DNA of 64,000 nt from Flavobacteriales bacterium (GTDB lineage Bacteria; Bacteroidota; Bacteroidia; Flavobacteriales_G; Salibacteraceae), in contig DNTB01000069.1 in NCBI GenBank assembly GCA_003499525.1, positions 76,913 to 140,912 on the forward strand, written 5' to 3'. The notes under the pieces were generated by a model. That model searched no databases. It had not been told where the DNA came from and saw nothing but the letters and a program-made list of their open reading frames with translations. Shown here piece by piece: positions 28,957-38,265 of the stretch. A program made the translations under genes and the position numbers. How positions within the stretch are numbered: the stretch's first letter is position 1; each line of letters begins with the position of its first letter.

Positions 28957-31900
28957 ATGGCTTTGAATAAAGACAACAAACCATCAAGTGACTTTAAGAA
29001 AATTACCATTTCGCTGGCAAGTCCGGAAAAAATTCTGGAATCTTCAAGCGGAGAGGTCTTAAAGCCCGAAACCATAAACTACCGCACCTACAAACCCGAG
29101 AGAGACGGATTGTTTTGTGAGAGAATCTTTGGGCCAATCAAAGACTACGAATGTCATTGCGGCAAGTACAAGAGAATCCGTTATAAAGGTATTGTATGTG
29201 ACCGATGTGGTGTGGAAGTGACCGAGAAGAAGGTACGTCGGGAGAGAATGGGGCATATTTCTTTGGTAGTCCCAGTAGCTCACATCTGGTATTTCAAATC
29301 CTTACCTAATAAAATTGGATATTTATTAGGTCTTCCATCTAAAAAGTTAGACGGCATTATTTACTACGAGCGCTATGTTGTAATTAATGTTGGTGTAGCA
29401 ACAAAAGCAGATGGTGAACCCCTTGAATATCTTGAGTTCCTTACTGAAGAAGAATATCTGGATATTCTGGATAGAATTCCCAGAGAGAATCAATACCTCG
29501 AAGATTCTGACCCCGATAAGTTCATCGCCAAAATGGGGGCAGAAGCATTGCATGACCTTTTAGCTCGATTGGATTTAGATCAATTGTCCTATGACCTTAG
29601 ACATAAGGCCAATACAGAAACTTCACAACAGAGGAAAAATGAAGCACTAAAACGTCTTCAGGTAGTAGAGGCTTTCAGAAATGCTAATACCAGGATGGAA
29701 AACCGTCCCGAGTGGATGATTGTAAAAGTGGTTCCGGTCATTCCTCCGGAATTGAGACCGCTGGTTCCATTGGATGGCGGGCGTTTTGCGACTTCTGACC
29801 TTAACGATCTGTATCGACGAGTAATCATTCGAAATAACCGGCTAAAAAGACTGATCGAGATCAAAGCTCCTGAAGTTATACTCCGTAATGAGAAAAGGAT
29901 GCTTCAGGAAGCTGTAGACAGTCTATTTGACAATAGTCGAAAATCAAGTGCCGTCAAAACGGACTCAAACAGAGCCTTAAAATCACTTTCCGATTCGCTA
30001 AAAGGAAAGCAAGGGAGGTTCCGTCAAAACCTTCTTGGAAAGAGAGTTGATTATTCTGCACGATCGGTAATTGTTGTAGGACCGGAGCTTCAAATGCACG
30101 AATGTGGTCTGCCAAAAGGGATCGCGGCCGAGCTGTATAAGCCCTTCATTATTAGAAAATTAATAGAAAGAGGCATAGTTAAAACAGTGAAGTCCGCTAA
30201 GAAAATTGTGGACAGAAAAGAACCCGTTGTATGGGACATTCTGGAAAATGTGCTTAAGGGACATCCCGTACTATTGAACCGGGCACCAACGCTACACAGG
30301 TTAGGTATTCAGGCATTCCAGCCTAAACTTGTTGAAGGCAAGGCCATCCAATTACACCCATTGGCATGTACTGCTTTTAACGCCGATTTCGACGGTGATC
30401 AGATGGCTGTCCACCTTCCGTTAGGAAATGCAGCTATTCTGGAAGCGCAGTTGTTGATGCTCGGCTCACATAATATTCTGAATCCTGCTAACGGAGCGCC
30501 AATTACCGTTCCGTCTCAGGACATGGTTCTTGGATTGTACTACATCACCAAACCAAGAACATCAAGTAAGGAAAGAGTCGTAAAAGGTGAAGGCAGAATT
30601 TTCTATTCCACTGAGGAAGTGGAAATCGCCTTTAATGAAAAGCAGCTTGATCTTAATGCCGTCATTAAATGCAGACTTCCTATTAAGCAAGAGGACGGTT
30701 CAATCAAACCAGAGTTGATAGAAACGACTTGTGGGAGGGTGCTATTTAATAAAGTAGTTCCTGAAGAAGCTGGATTCATCAATGAGCTATTGACCAAAAA
30801 ATCGCTCAGGAATATCATTGGTGATATTTTGAAAACCAGTGGTATCGACCGATGTGCACAATTCCTTGATGATATCAAGCAACTTGGTTTCTACTGGGCA
30901 TTCAAAGGAGGATTATCCTTTAATATAGATGATGTCATTATCCCGGATGAAAAAGATACTCTTATCGAAAAGGCTCAAGGCCAGGTAGATGAGATTATGG
31001 GTAACTATAACATGGGATTGATCACGAACAATGAGCGTTATAATCAGATCATAGATGTCTGGACTCATACCAATTCCAAGTTGACAAATATCTTGATGAA
31101 CAAGTTGAAAAATGATAATCAGGGTTTCAACTCCATCTTCATGATGTTTGATTCTGGTGCTCGTGGTTCGAAAGAGCAAATTCGTCAGCTAGCTGGTATG
31201 AGGGGACTCATGGCAAAACCAAGAAAATCCGGGGCTTCTGGAGGGTCTATCATTGAGAACCCTATTCTGGCAAACTTCAAAGAAGGACTGTCGGTACTTG
31301 AGTACTTTATATCAACTCACGGGGCACGTAAAGGTCTGGCCGATACAGCCCTGAAAACAGCGGATGCGGGTTATTTGACACGTCGTTTGGTTGACGTAGC
31401 TCAAGACGTAGTTATTACAGCGGAAGACTGCGGAACACTGCGCGGATTGACGGCTACTGCACTTCGGAAGAATGAGGAAATTGTAGAGACTTTGTACGAC
31501 AGAATTTTGGGTAGAACCTCAGTTCATGATATCTACAATCCCGAAACAGATGAGTTGATCGTTGAAGCCGGACAGCAGATTACCGAAAATCTCGCGAGAA
31601 ATATCACCAAGGCGGGCATTGAATCTGTTGAAATCAGATCAGTACTGACATGTGAGACGGAGCGTGGTGTTTGCTCCACATGTTATGGACGAAACCTGGC
31701 ATCCGGTCAGATGGTTCAAAAAGGAGAGGCTGTAGGTGTAATTGCAGCACAGTCCATTGGTGAACCGGGTACACAGCTCACTTTAAGAACCTTCCACGTG
31801 GGGGGTACCGCAACCAACATTGCAGCCGAGAATGCTATCATTGCCAAATTTGATGGAAAGCTCGAATTTGATGAACTGAAAACGGTTGAAAGAGAGAATG

Positions 31901-33270
31901 AAGTAAGTGAGAAAGATCACGTTGTTATAGGAAGATCAGGGGAAGTCAGAATATTGGATACAAAAACCAATCTGCCACTGATGACGAATATTATTCCTTA
32001 CGGATCCATTCTTCAAGCTAAGGGCAAGAAGAGCGTCAAGAAGGGAGATATTATTTGTGCATGGGATCCATACAATGCCGTAATCCTGAGTGAGTTTGAA
32101 GGATCAATTTCATACGAAAACATCATTGATGGTCTGACTTTCCGAGAAGAATCCGATGAACAAACCGGATTCCGTGAGAAAGTAATTGTTGAACGAAAAG
32201 ACAAGAAGAAAATTCCCGCACTCAAGATTATGAATCGCGACAATGTGATGGTGAGAAACTACAACTTACCTGTAGGAGCTCATATCATTGTTGAAGAGGG
32301 AGAAAAAGTATTCCCAGGAAAGATTCTTGCCAAAATCCCGCGTGTTGCCGGTAAATCCGGAGACATCACAGGGGGGCTTCCAAGAGTTACGGAACTCTTT
32401 GAGGCCAGAAACCCGTCAAACCCTGCAACAGTATCGGAGATTGACGGTATCGTTTCATTTGGTAAGATCAAGAGAGGTAACCAGGAAATTATCATTGAGT
32501 CCAAAACAGGTGAGATTAAAAAATATCTGGTTTCCCTATCCAAGCACATACTCGTTCAGGAAAATGACTTTGTGAAAGCAGGTCAACCACTGTCCGACGG
32601 CGCTACCACACCCTCCGATATTCTACAGATCAAAGGTCCATCAGCGGTACAGGAATATCTGGTAAATGAGATCCAGGAGGTATATCGGTTGCAGGGCGTA
32701 AAAATCAACGATAAACACTTTGAAGTCATTGTAAGACAAATGATGCGTAAGGTAGAGATTGTTGATGCTGGTGACACTCAATTTCTTGAAAAGCAATTAG
32801 TGAATAAGACTGATTTTGCTCGGGAAAATGATTGGATTTACGGTCGAATGGTAGTTATCGATGAAGGTGAATCTACAGAATTGAAAAAAGGACAAATTGT
32901 TACGGCAAGAAAGCTACGAGATGAAAACTCGAACTTGAGACGTAAGGACCTTAAGCTTGTTGAAGCCAGAGAGGCGCTTCCTTCAACATCGAAACCCGTT
33001 CTACAAGGGATTACCAGATCATCACTTCAAACAGATAGCTTCATTTCAGCGGCTTCCTTCCAGGAAACAACTAAAGTACTCAACGAGGCGGCTGTTAAAG
33101 GCAAAGAAGATGACCTGAAAGGTTTGAAGGAAAATGTTATTGTCGGGCACTTAATTCCCGCAGGAACAGGACTTCAGGAGTATCAGAATCTTATCGTCGG
33201 GTCTCAGGAAGAGTACGATGCACTTATTGCATCAGAAACGAAAAGAGAAGAAGTTAATACTACATATTAA
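28957..33270 (+). CDS. rpoC: DNA-directed RNA polymerase subunit beta'
   Basis: This 1437-residue catalytic subunit contains the N-terminal zinc site (CHCGKYKRIRYKGIVCDRCGVEV), RQNLLGKRVDYSARSVIVVGPEL and the catalytic magnesium loop FNADFDGDQMAVH. The trigger-loop region includes SGARGSKEQIRQLAGMRGLMAKP, and the second zinc site is CETERGVCSTCYGR. The C-terminal part has VTELFEARNP and the ASFQETTKVLNEAAVKG segment. It is full length and closes the rpl-rpo run with a terminator at 33279-33300. Confidence 0.98.
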   Translation: MALNKDNKPSSDFKKITISLASPEKILESSSGEVLKPETINYRTYKPERDGLFCERIFGPIKDYECHCGKYKRIRYKGIVCDRCGVEVTEKKVRRERMGHISLVVPVAHIWYFKSLPNKIGYLLGLPSKKLDGIIYYERYVVINVGVATKADGEPLEYLEFLTEEEYLDILDRIPRENQYLEDSDPDKFIAKMGAEALHDLLARLDLDQLSYDLRHKANTETSQQRKNEALKRLQVVEAFRNANTRMENRPEWMIVKVVPVIPPELRPLVPLDGGRFATSDLNDLYRRVIIRNNRLKRLIEIKAPEVILRNEKRMLQEAVDSLFDNSRKSSAVKTDSNRALKSLSDSLKGKQGRFRQNLLGKRVDYSARSVIVVGPELQMHECGLPKGIAAELYKPFIIRKLIERGIVKTVKSAKKIVDRKEPVVWDILENVLKGHPVLLNRAPTLHRLGIQAFQPKLVEGKAIQLHPLACTAFNADFDGDQMAVHLPLGNAAILEAQLLMLGSHNILNPANGAPITVPSQDMVLGLYYITKPRTSSKERVVKGEGRIFYSTEEVEIAFNEKQLDLNAVIKCRLPIKQEDGSIKPELIETTCGRVLFNKVVPEEAGFINELLTKKSLRNIIGDILKTSGIDRCAQFLDDIKQLGFYWAFKGGLSFNIDDVIIPDEKDTLIEKAQGQVDEIMGNYNMGLITNNERYNQIIDVWTHTNSKLTNILMNKLKNDNQGFNSIFMMFDSGARGSKEQIRQLAGMRGLMAKPRKSGASGGSIIENPILANFKEGLSVLEYFISTHGARKGLADTALKTADAGYLTRRLVDVAQDVVITAEDCGTLRGLTATALRKNEEIVETLYDRILGRTSVHDIYNPETDELIVEAGQQITENLARNITKAGIESVEIRSVLTCETERGVCSTCYGRNLASGQMVQKGEAVGVIAAQSIGEPGTQLTLRTFHVGGTATNIAAENAIIAKFDGKLEFDELKTVERENEVSEKDHVVIGRSGEVRILDTKTNLPLMTNIIPYGSILQAKGKKSVKKGDIICAWDPYNAVILSEFEGSISYENIIDGLTFREESDEQTGFREKVIVERKDKKKIPALKIMNRDNVMVRNYNLPVGAHIIVEEGEKVFPGKILAKIPRVAGKSGDITGGLPRVTELFEARNPSNPATVSEIDGIVSFGKIKRGNQEIIIESKTGEIKKYLVSLSKHILVQENDFVKAGQPLSDGATTPSDILQIKGPSAVQEYLVNEIQEVYRLQGVKINDKHFEVIVRQMMRKVEIVDAGDTQFLEKQLVNKTDFARENDWIYGRMVVIDEGESTELKKGQIVTARKLRDENSNLRRKDLKLVEAREALPSTSKPVLQGITRSSLQTDSFISAASFQETTKVLNEAAVKGKEDDLKGLKENVIVGHLIPAGTGLQEYQNLIVGSQEEYDALIASETKREEVNTTY

Positions 33271-33278
33271 TCAAATAA

Positions 33279-33306
33279 AACCCCGCTTTTAAGCGGGGTT
33301 CATTTT
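33279..33306 (+). terminator. Rho-independent terminator after rpoC
   Basis: AACCCCGCTT (33279-33288) and AAGCGGGGTT (33291-33300) form a perfect 10-bp stem with a short loop, followed by CATTTTT. The next gene starts 4 bp beyond, so some read-through into the DUF3467 gene is possible. Confidence 0.8.
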
Positions 33307-33309
33307 TAC

Positions 33310-33639
33310 ATGGCCGATCAGGAAAATAAGCAGGAATTGAAGGCAGGTCAATTGAATATTGAACTGTCAGAGGAAATGGCGGAAGGGAAATATGCAAACC
33401 TTGCCATTCTTACTCACTCGCATGCGGAATTTATCATTGATTTTGTTCAGATTATGCCGGGAGCACCCAAAGCAAAAGTGAAAAGCAGGATCATTCTTAC
33501 TCCGCAGCATGCGAAAAGATTGCTCGGAGCTCTTAATGATAACATTTCGAAATACGAGCAACAGCACGGAGCAATCCAGGATACTGATCCTAATCAGGGA
33601 ATACCAATGAATTTTGGAGGCCCTACCACTCAGGCTTAG
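33310..33639 (+). CDS. DUF3467 family protein
   Basis: This 109-residue cytoplasmic protein belongs to a family of unknown function that commonly follows rpoC in Bacteroidota. The pattern is LNIELSEEMAEGKYANLAILTHSHAEFIIDFVQIMPG, then AKVKSRIILTPQHAKRLLGALNDNISKYEQQHG. The repeated strand-helix layout resembles a small regulatory fold. It lacks a signal peptide and membrane helices. The position just after the rpoC terminator suggests read-through expression. The stop is immediately adjacent to the convergent patatin gene's stop. Confidence 0.88.
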   Translation: MADQENKQELKAGQLNIELSEEMAEGKYANLAILTHSHAEFIIDFVQIMPGAPKAKVKSRIILTPQHAKRLLGALNDNISKYEQQHGAIQDTDPNQGIPMNFGGPTTQA

Positions 33640-35964
33640 TTAGCGATAGACCCTCCTGTTGAACAGGATATAGCCAAAGTTTAGGAGGAAAGTTACTGGC
33701 TCCTCGTCTTCCAGACTAATGTCTGGATTGTCATAGTAGTAATTCACGGAAAAGCTCAGTGGTCCGAGGAATGACTCGTAAACAACTGTTCCTGAAAGGA
33801 TGGTATACCTGCTTTTCCATGGATCGTCTAAACTGGTGGACTGATCCTCATTCCGAACGAAAGCCTGGTAGGGTTGAAAAACGTAGAACTCAGACCTGAA
33901 TTGAAAATTTCGGAAGGGTTTGTACACAAACTTCACACCACCTGCAAGAAATTGATTGGCGTGAAAAGACTCTAAAAAAAGCGTTCGACTGTCTGGAGTG
34001 GGTTTAAAGTAGGGGGCTTGAATAACAGTAGCGGTATAGTTGTTGAAGAAAATTTGCGAGGAGTAAACGCCCTCTGCCAGTACACCCATGCGTAGTTTTT
34101 GAGAGAGCCTGAAGTACTGATCATAGCTGGCCCTGAGCATAAAAAAGGAGTTTTCAATACCTCTTTTCTTTTCTGTAGTGGATGTGGACCCAGGAGAATA
34201 GTCTTCTTCGCCACCCACAAATGTAGCTTTCAGTAAGACTTTTCTTCCCTGATAAGGATATTGTCTACGGTTCAAATCATTGCCTTCTATGAGCGTTTCA
34301 ATGGTCAGCCCCATGTAATTGGACTCATCGGTAGTATCCGATGGTGAAAAGTCTTTTTCCTGATAGTAATAATTGCGTTGTTGAAAGTAGTAGACTCCGT
34401 TTCTCCAGCGGAGTTTATTGCCGATACCTATCCCAAAATCCAGGCCAGTGAGCCATTCTTGTTCGATAATGAAATTCGGCTTGTTTTCTATAAACAAGTT
34501 CGCGGTTCGGCTTTCAAACCAGTTCCAGCTGTTGACGGTAAACAATGGACGGATGTAAAAAGGTAACTTTGTGGGAAACTCAAATTTGAAATTAGCCGAA
34601 CCACTGCGATAGAATCGGCCGAAGTATACATTGGCACGGGTATGAAAACCAACCCTTCCTAAATGACTATAGCTTAATGCTAGAAATCCCGTAGAGACTG
34701 GTCGTGAAGCTAAGTTACCGCCAATGTCCACTTCAAGAGATCTTCTTGGGCTTGCATGGATACGGAATTCATATGTGGAATCCTCTCGGATTCGCATTTC
34801 TGGAAAAACAGAGTTTACGTACTTCTCCTGAAACAACCTGAAATAGTTTCTCTTTGCTTTTTCCAATGAAAGAGTAGATTCCGTTTTTTTCCTTCTTTCA
34901 ATTATGCTCAATGCATATTCTGATTGTCTTTCTGTCAATCCGGTTATCGCAAACTGCGAGAATTCGACCTTTTTATTTCTTTTACGAATGAATTTTTCCC
35001 TTCGTTCATCGTGGTCTATTCTATTATCGGCATCCAACCAGCTCAGTATCGTATCGATTTTTGTAAGGGTCGTGGCATATCCGGAGTCGATGCACTCCTC
35101 CGCTTTTTCAAAAGCAAATGTTCCAAAGTCATTCCCCGGTTCAATAACCATACCTTGCTCGCAATCAATTTCATACTTAGAGGGTTTGGTAACAATGCTG
35201 ATGAGTTGAGAAAAGAGATCTTCAGGATCTGGTGGTGGAGAATTTTCCGAAACATTGCTACCTATGACGATGTCCGGGTTAAATTCATTGCACATAACAT
35301 CTGAGGGAAAGTTGTTGTAAATCCCTCCATCGTACATAAGCTTACCGTCCACTTCAATCGGTCGAAAGAAAAGAGGATAGGTCAAAGATGATCGCACCGC
35401 AGTATTTAAGTTACCTGACCTAAAGATATGGTCCGTTTTAGTGGTAATATCTGCGGCAACGCATCGAAAAGGAAGCATGAGGTTGTCGAAATCATAATTT
35501 GAAAGAGCTCCTGCCGGACCCAAAGTGGCCATCATAGAAAAGTCACTGGGTTCTGCAGACACAATCCTGGAGGGTAGCATTGTTCTCAATGTACTGTCTC
35601 TCTTAAAGCGCACTGGAATAATCGTGGCATCTGATTTCTCGTTCGGAAAAAAGTAGATGTACTCATTCGGAATACGCCCTGATGCATAGTCAAGGAAAGT
35701 GCGCGAAGTAAAAAATACTTCCATCTCAGCAGGAGACTGACCACTGGCATATAGCGCTCCAACTAGCGCTCCCATAGATGTTGCTGTGATGTAATCGATA
35801 GGGATGTGATGCTCTTCAAGGGCTTTGATCACCCCGATATGAGCAAGAGCATCAGCACCTCCTCCACTGAGCACAAGGCCTACCTTTTGAGCACTTACAT
35901 GAGCATTTGTCAACATCAAAGTGATCAGCAGGAAGAGAATAATTTTACCGAACCCTGTTCTCAT
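33640..35964 (-). CDS. Patatin-like phospholipase with C-terminal outer-membrane barrel (PlpD-like)
   Basis: This 774-residue secreted protein has a signal peptide ending near HVSAQ (residue 26). A patatin domain covers about 27-300. Residues about 325-410 look POTRA-like, and the rest is a BamA-type barrel with alternating aromatic strands. PlpD-type proteins are lipases delivered to the outer membrane. The nucleophile motif is ATSMG around Ser63, where GTSMG is usual. The glycine-rich loop reads GGGADA (34-39) where GGGAKG or GGGARG is usual. Asp212 in YDGG is present. These changes could reduce or alter hydrolase activity. Confidence 0.88.
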   Translation of the reverse strand: MRTGFGKIILFLLITLMLTNAHVSAQKVGLVLSGGGADALAHIGVIKALEEHHIPIDYITATSMGALVGALYASGQSPAEMEVFFTSRTFLDYASGRIPNEYIYFFPNEKSDATIIPVRFKRDSTLRTMLPSRIVSAEPSDFSMMATLGPAGALSNYDFDNLMLPFRCVAADITTKTDHIFRSGNLNTAVRSSLTYPLFFRPIEVDGKLMYDGGIYNNFPSDVMCNEFNPDIVIGSNVSENSPPPDPEDLFSQLISIVTKPSKYEIDCEQGMVIEPGNDFGTFAFEKAEECIDSGYATTLTKIDTILSWLDADNRIDHDERREKFIRKRNKKVEFSQFAITGLTERQSEYALSIIERRKKTESTLSLEKAKRNYFRLFQEKYVNSVFPEMRIREDSTYEFRIHASPRRSLEVDIGGNLASRPVSTGFLALSYSHLGRVGFHTRANVYFGRFYRSGSANFKFEFPTKLPFYIRPLFTVNSWNWFESRTANLFIENKPNFIIEQEWLTGLDFGIGIGNKLRWRNGVYYFQQRNYYYQEKDFSPSDTTDESNYMGLTIETLIEGNDLNRRQYPYQGRKVLLKATFVGGEEDYSPGSTSTTEKKRGIENSFFMLRASYDQYFRLSQKLRMGVLAEGVYSSQIFFNNYTATVIQAPYFKPTPDSRTLFLESFHANQFLAGGVKFVYKPFRNFQFRSEFYVFQPYQAFVRNEDQSTSLDDPWKSRYTILSGTVVYESFLGPLSFSVNYYYDNPDISLEDEEPVTFLLNFGYILFNRRVYR

Positions 35965-35982
35965 AAGGCGGCGGCTAAGTTA

Positions 35983-36972
35983 TCAGATAAAGCCCTGAGC
36001 TTTCATCCATTCATCATTATAAACTTTCCCGACATATCGACTTCCGTGGTCATGAAATAGAACGACAGAAAAACTGTCTTCTGTGAGTTCGTCCTTTAAT
36101 TGCCGCAGTCCCTGAAAAGAAGAACCACAGGAATATCCGAGGAATAGCCCTTCTTTCCGGGCCAATTCTCTGGTGGCCAGTGCCCCGTCCTTATCGGTTA
36201 CCTTTTCAAAGCGGTCTATAAGATCAAAAGAAACATTAGCCGGAATAATGTCTTCTCCAATACCTTCCGTAATATATGGGTATATCTCAGCCTCGTCGAA
36301 CTCTCCCGTTTCATGATATTTTTTAAAAACTGAACCGTACGAATCGACCCCCCATATTTTGATATTAGGGTTCTTACCCTTCAGATATTTAGCCACACCT
36401 GAAATCGTACCACCAGTTCCAACCCCTACCACAAAATGGGTGATTTTACCCTCAGTCTGTTCCCAGATTTCTGGTCCGGTTGATTCATAATGAGCTTGTC
36501 GGTTAGCTAGATTATCATATTGATTTGGAAAGAAACTGTTGGGTATTTCCTGGCTCAATCTTCGAGCAACAGAATAATAGGATTCGGGATCATCAGGTTC
36601 AACATTTGTTGGACAAACAATAACCTCAGCACCCATCGCCTTTAACACATCAATTTTTTCCTTAGACTGTTTGTCAGTAGTAGTGAATATCGTTTTATAT
36701 CCTTTAACAATAGCAGCAAGAGCTATACCCATGCCGGTATTACCGGAAGTACATTCAATTACCGTTCCGCTCGGCTTCAGAAGTCCTTGATCTTCAGCTA
36801 CTTCTATCATTTTGAGTCCCATGCGGTCTTTTACGGAATTCCCCGGATTGAAGTACTCCACTTTTGCGTATACCAGACCTGGAATTTCCGCTGCAATCTC
36901 GTTCAACCTGATCAGCGGAGTATGACCAATGGCCTCAGTAATGTTGTTATAAACACGGTTTTGGTGTCCCAT
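35983..36972 (-). CDS. PLP-dependent cysteine synthase / cystathionine beta-synthase-like enzyme
   Basis: This 329-residue fold-type II enzyme makes or remodels cysteine or cystathionine. The PLP lysine is Lys48 in NPGNSVKDR. The cofactor loops TSGNTGMG (about 75-82) and GVGTGGTISG are present, and the C-terminal LGYSCGSSF contacts the PLP nitrogen. It lacks the regulatory CBS pair of human cystathionine beta-synthase. The substrate choice (O-acetylserine or homocysteine plus serine) cannot be decided. Its ATG lies one base after the permease stop, so it is translated from the same mRNA as the permease. Confidence 0.88.
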   Translation of the reverse strand: MGHQNRVYNNITEAIGHTPLIRLNEIAAEIPGLVYAKVEYFNPGNSVKDRMGLKMIEVAEDQGLLKPSGTVIECTSGNTGMGIALAAIVKGYKTIFTTTDKQSKEKIDVLKAMGAEVIVCPTNVEPDDPESYYSVARRLSQEIPNSFFPNQYDNLANRQAHYESTGPEIWEQTEGKITHFVVGVGTGGTISGVAKYLKGKNPNIKIWGVDSYGSVFKKYHETGEFDEAEIYPYITEGIGEDIIPANVSFDLIDRFEKVTDKDGALATRELARKEGLFLGYSCGSSFQGLRQLKDELTEDSFSVVLFHDHGSRYVGKVYNDEWMKAQGFI

Positions 36973-36973
36973 A

Positions 36974-38212
36974 TTAATTAAATTGTATGGATTCAGTTGG
37001 CTTTATTCGGGTAATGATATATGAAGGAATGAATAGAACTATGATACACAGTAATAGGGTAAATGAATTCAGAGCAAAGATATCAGTGAACTGAAATTCA
37101 ATGGGTACATGCGGTATGTAATAGGTTTCCTGAGGTAGTTTGATAACTTTCAAATACTTCTGAACCAGAGCTACACTTAGCCCGATCAAATTACCCCAGA
37201 ATAACCCCATGATGATGAGATATCCAGCCAGATAAACGAATACTTTGCGAATACTCCAATTTACAGCTCCAAGAGCCTTAAGTATTCCTATCATTCTCAT
37301 TCGGTTTAAAATGAGTATTAGCAGTGCAGAAGACATGTTTATACTAGCGACTAAAATCATAAGCCCTATGATGATATAAACATTGACATCCTGCAGTTCC
37401 AGCCAACCGAAGATATCGCTGTGCCGGCTTACAATTGTTGTCGAGCGAAGCTCAAAAGGCAGGCTTTCAAAGATGATGTCGTTTGTGGCAAACAGGTCAT
37501 CATAATTATTCAAATTAATCTCGAACCCACCAACTTCATCATCGTTCCAGTCATTGAGTTTTTGCACATAGGTAATATCGCCAAAAACGAATAAATCGTC
37601 AAAGCCTTCGAGACCGGTTTGATAAATTCCAGATAGAACAAACTTTCTGGGTCTTGGCTTGTCATTCTTTACAAAGTAGACGGTTATACCGTCACCGATT
37701 TCGAGGTTTAGTTTATTGGCTATTTCTCTGGAAATGAGAACAGAATCAGTAGATCTGCTGTAGCTAAACCTGGGGATTTGTCCTTCTTCAAGACCCTCCT
37801 CGAAAAAACGCCAGTTGTAATCTTCAGATACCCCTTTGAAAACCACACCGTGTATCTCACTTTTTGTTTTTACTATTCCAGCCTTCTGAGCAAATACCTG
37901 TATGTTGTCGACGGATTCCAGCGTGTCCACTTCGGGATAGAACGGTTGATCAATTTTTATGGGAAAGCCTTCGTAGGAATCTGAGGTCTGTATATTGGTA
38001 ATCTGAATATGTCCACCAAAGCCAATGACTTTCTTCCTAATCTCTCGTTGAAACCCCTGTACAATAGAAACAGAGAGCAACATCACTATCATGCTGATTG
38101 CAATACCTGCAATGGCAATTCTTATGATGGTTCTAATATTACCAATTTGAGCTCCGGTGTCGCTTTGGCGCGCGGTTATCATTTTCCATGCTGTAAATCG
38201 TTCGAAGTTCAA
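36974..38212 (-). CDS. ABC transporter permease, LolC/LolE-like (FtsX family)
   Basis: This 412-residue inner-membrane protein has four helices: one near the N-terminus (about 26-50, IAIAGIAISMIVMLLSVSIVQGF) and three clustered at the end. A large periplasmic MacB-like core domain lies between. The FtsX tail IIGLMILVASINMSSALLILILNRMRMIGILKALGA is clear. The family moves lipoproteins from the inner membrane to LolA. No LolD ATPase is next to it here. The promoter TTG-N19-AATATTTG lies just upstream. It overlaps in expression with the downstream PLP enzyme. Confidence 0.86.
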   Translation of the reverse strand: MNFERFTAWKMITARQSDTGAQIGNIRTIIRIAIAGIAISMIVMLLSVSIVQGFQREIRKKVIGFGGHIQITNIQTSDSYEGFPIKIDQPFYPEVDTLESVDNIQVFAQKAGIVKTKSEIHGVVFKGVSEDYNWRFFEEGLEEGQIPRFSYSRSTDSVLISREIANKLNLEIGDGITVYFVKNDKPRPRKFVLSGIYQTGLEGFDDLFVFGDITYVQKLNDWNDDEVGGFEINLNNYDDLFATNDIIFESLPFELRSTTIVSRHSDIFGWLELQDVNVYIIIGLMILVASINMSSALLILILNRMRMIGILKALGAVNWSIRKVFVYLAGYLIIMGLFWGNLIGLSVALVQKYLKVIKLPQETYYIPHVPIEFQFTDIFALNSFTLLLCIIVLFIPSYIITRIKPTESIQFN

Positions 38213-38216
38213 GCGA

Positions 38217-38246
38217 CAAATATTTGATGTAGTATGTTTGGCACAA
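38217..38246 (-). promoter_or_regulatory. Promoter for the LolC/E-like permease gene
   Basis: On the minus strand, TTG (38246-38244), 19 bases, then AATATTTG (38224-38217) matches the Bacteroidota consensus with one change. It overlaps the divergent -7 box TATGTTTG at 38233-38240 for the muramidase gene. Confidence 0.5.
38233..38240 (+). promoter_or_regulatory. Candidate -7 box for the NamZ-like gene
   Basis: TATGTTTG fits TAnnTTTG and lies 26 bp before the ATG at 38266. No good TTG is found at the usual spacing. It sits within the divergent permease promoter. Confidence 0.4.
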
Positions 38247-38265
38247 TATTACAAGTAAACAGCCT

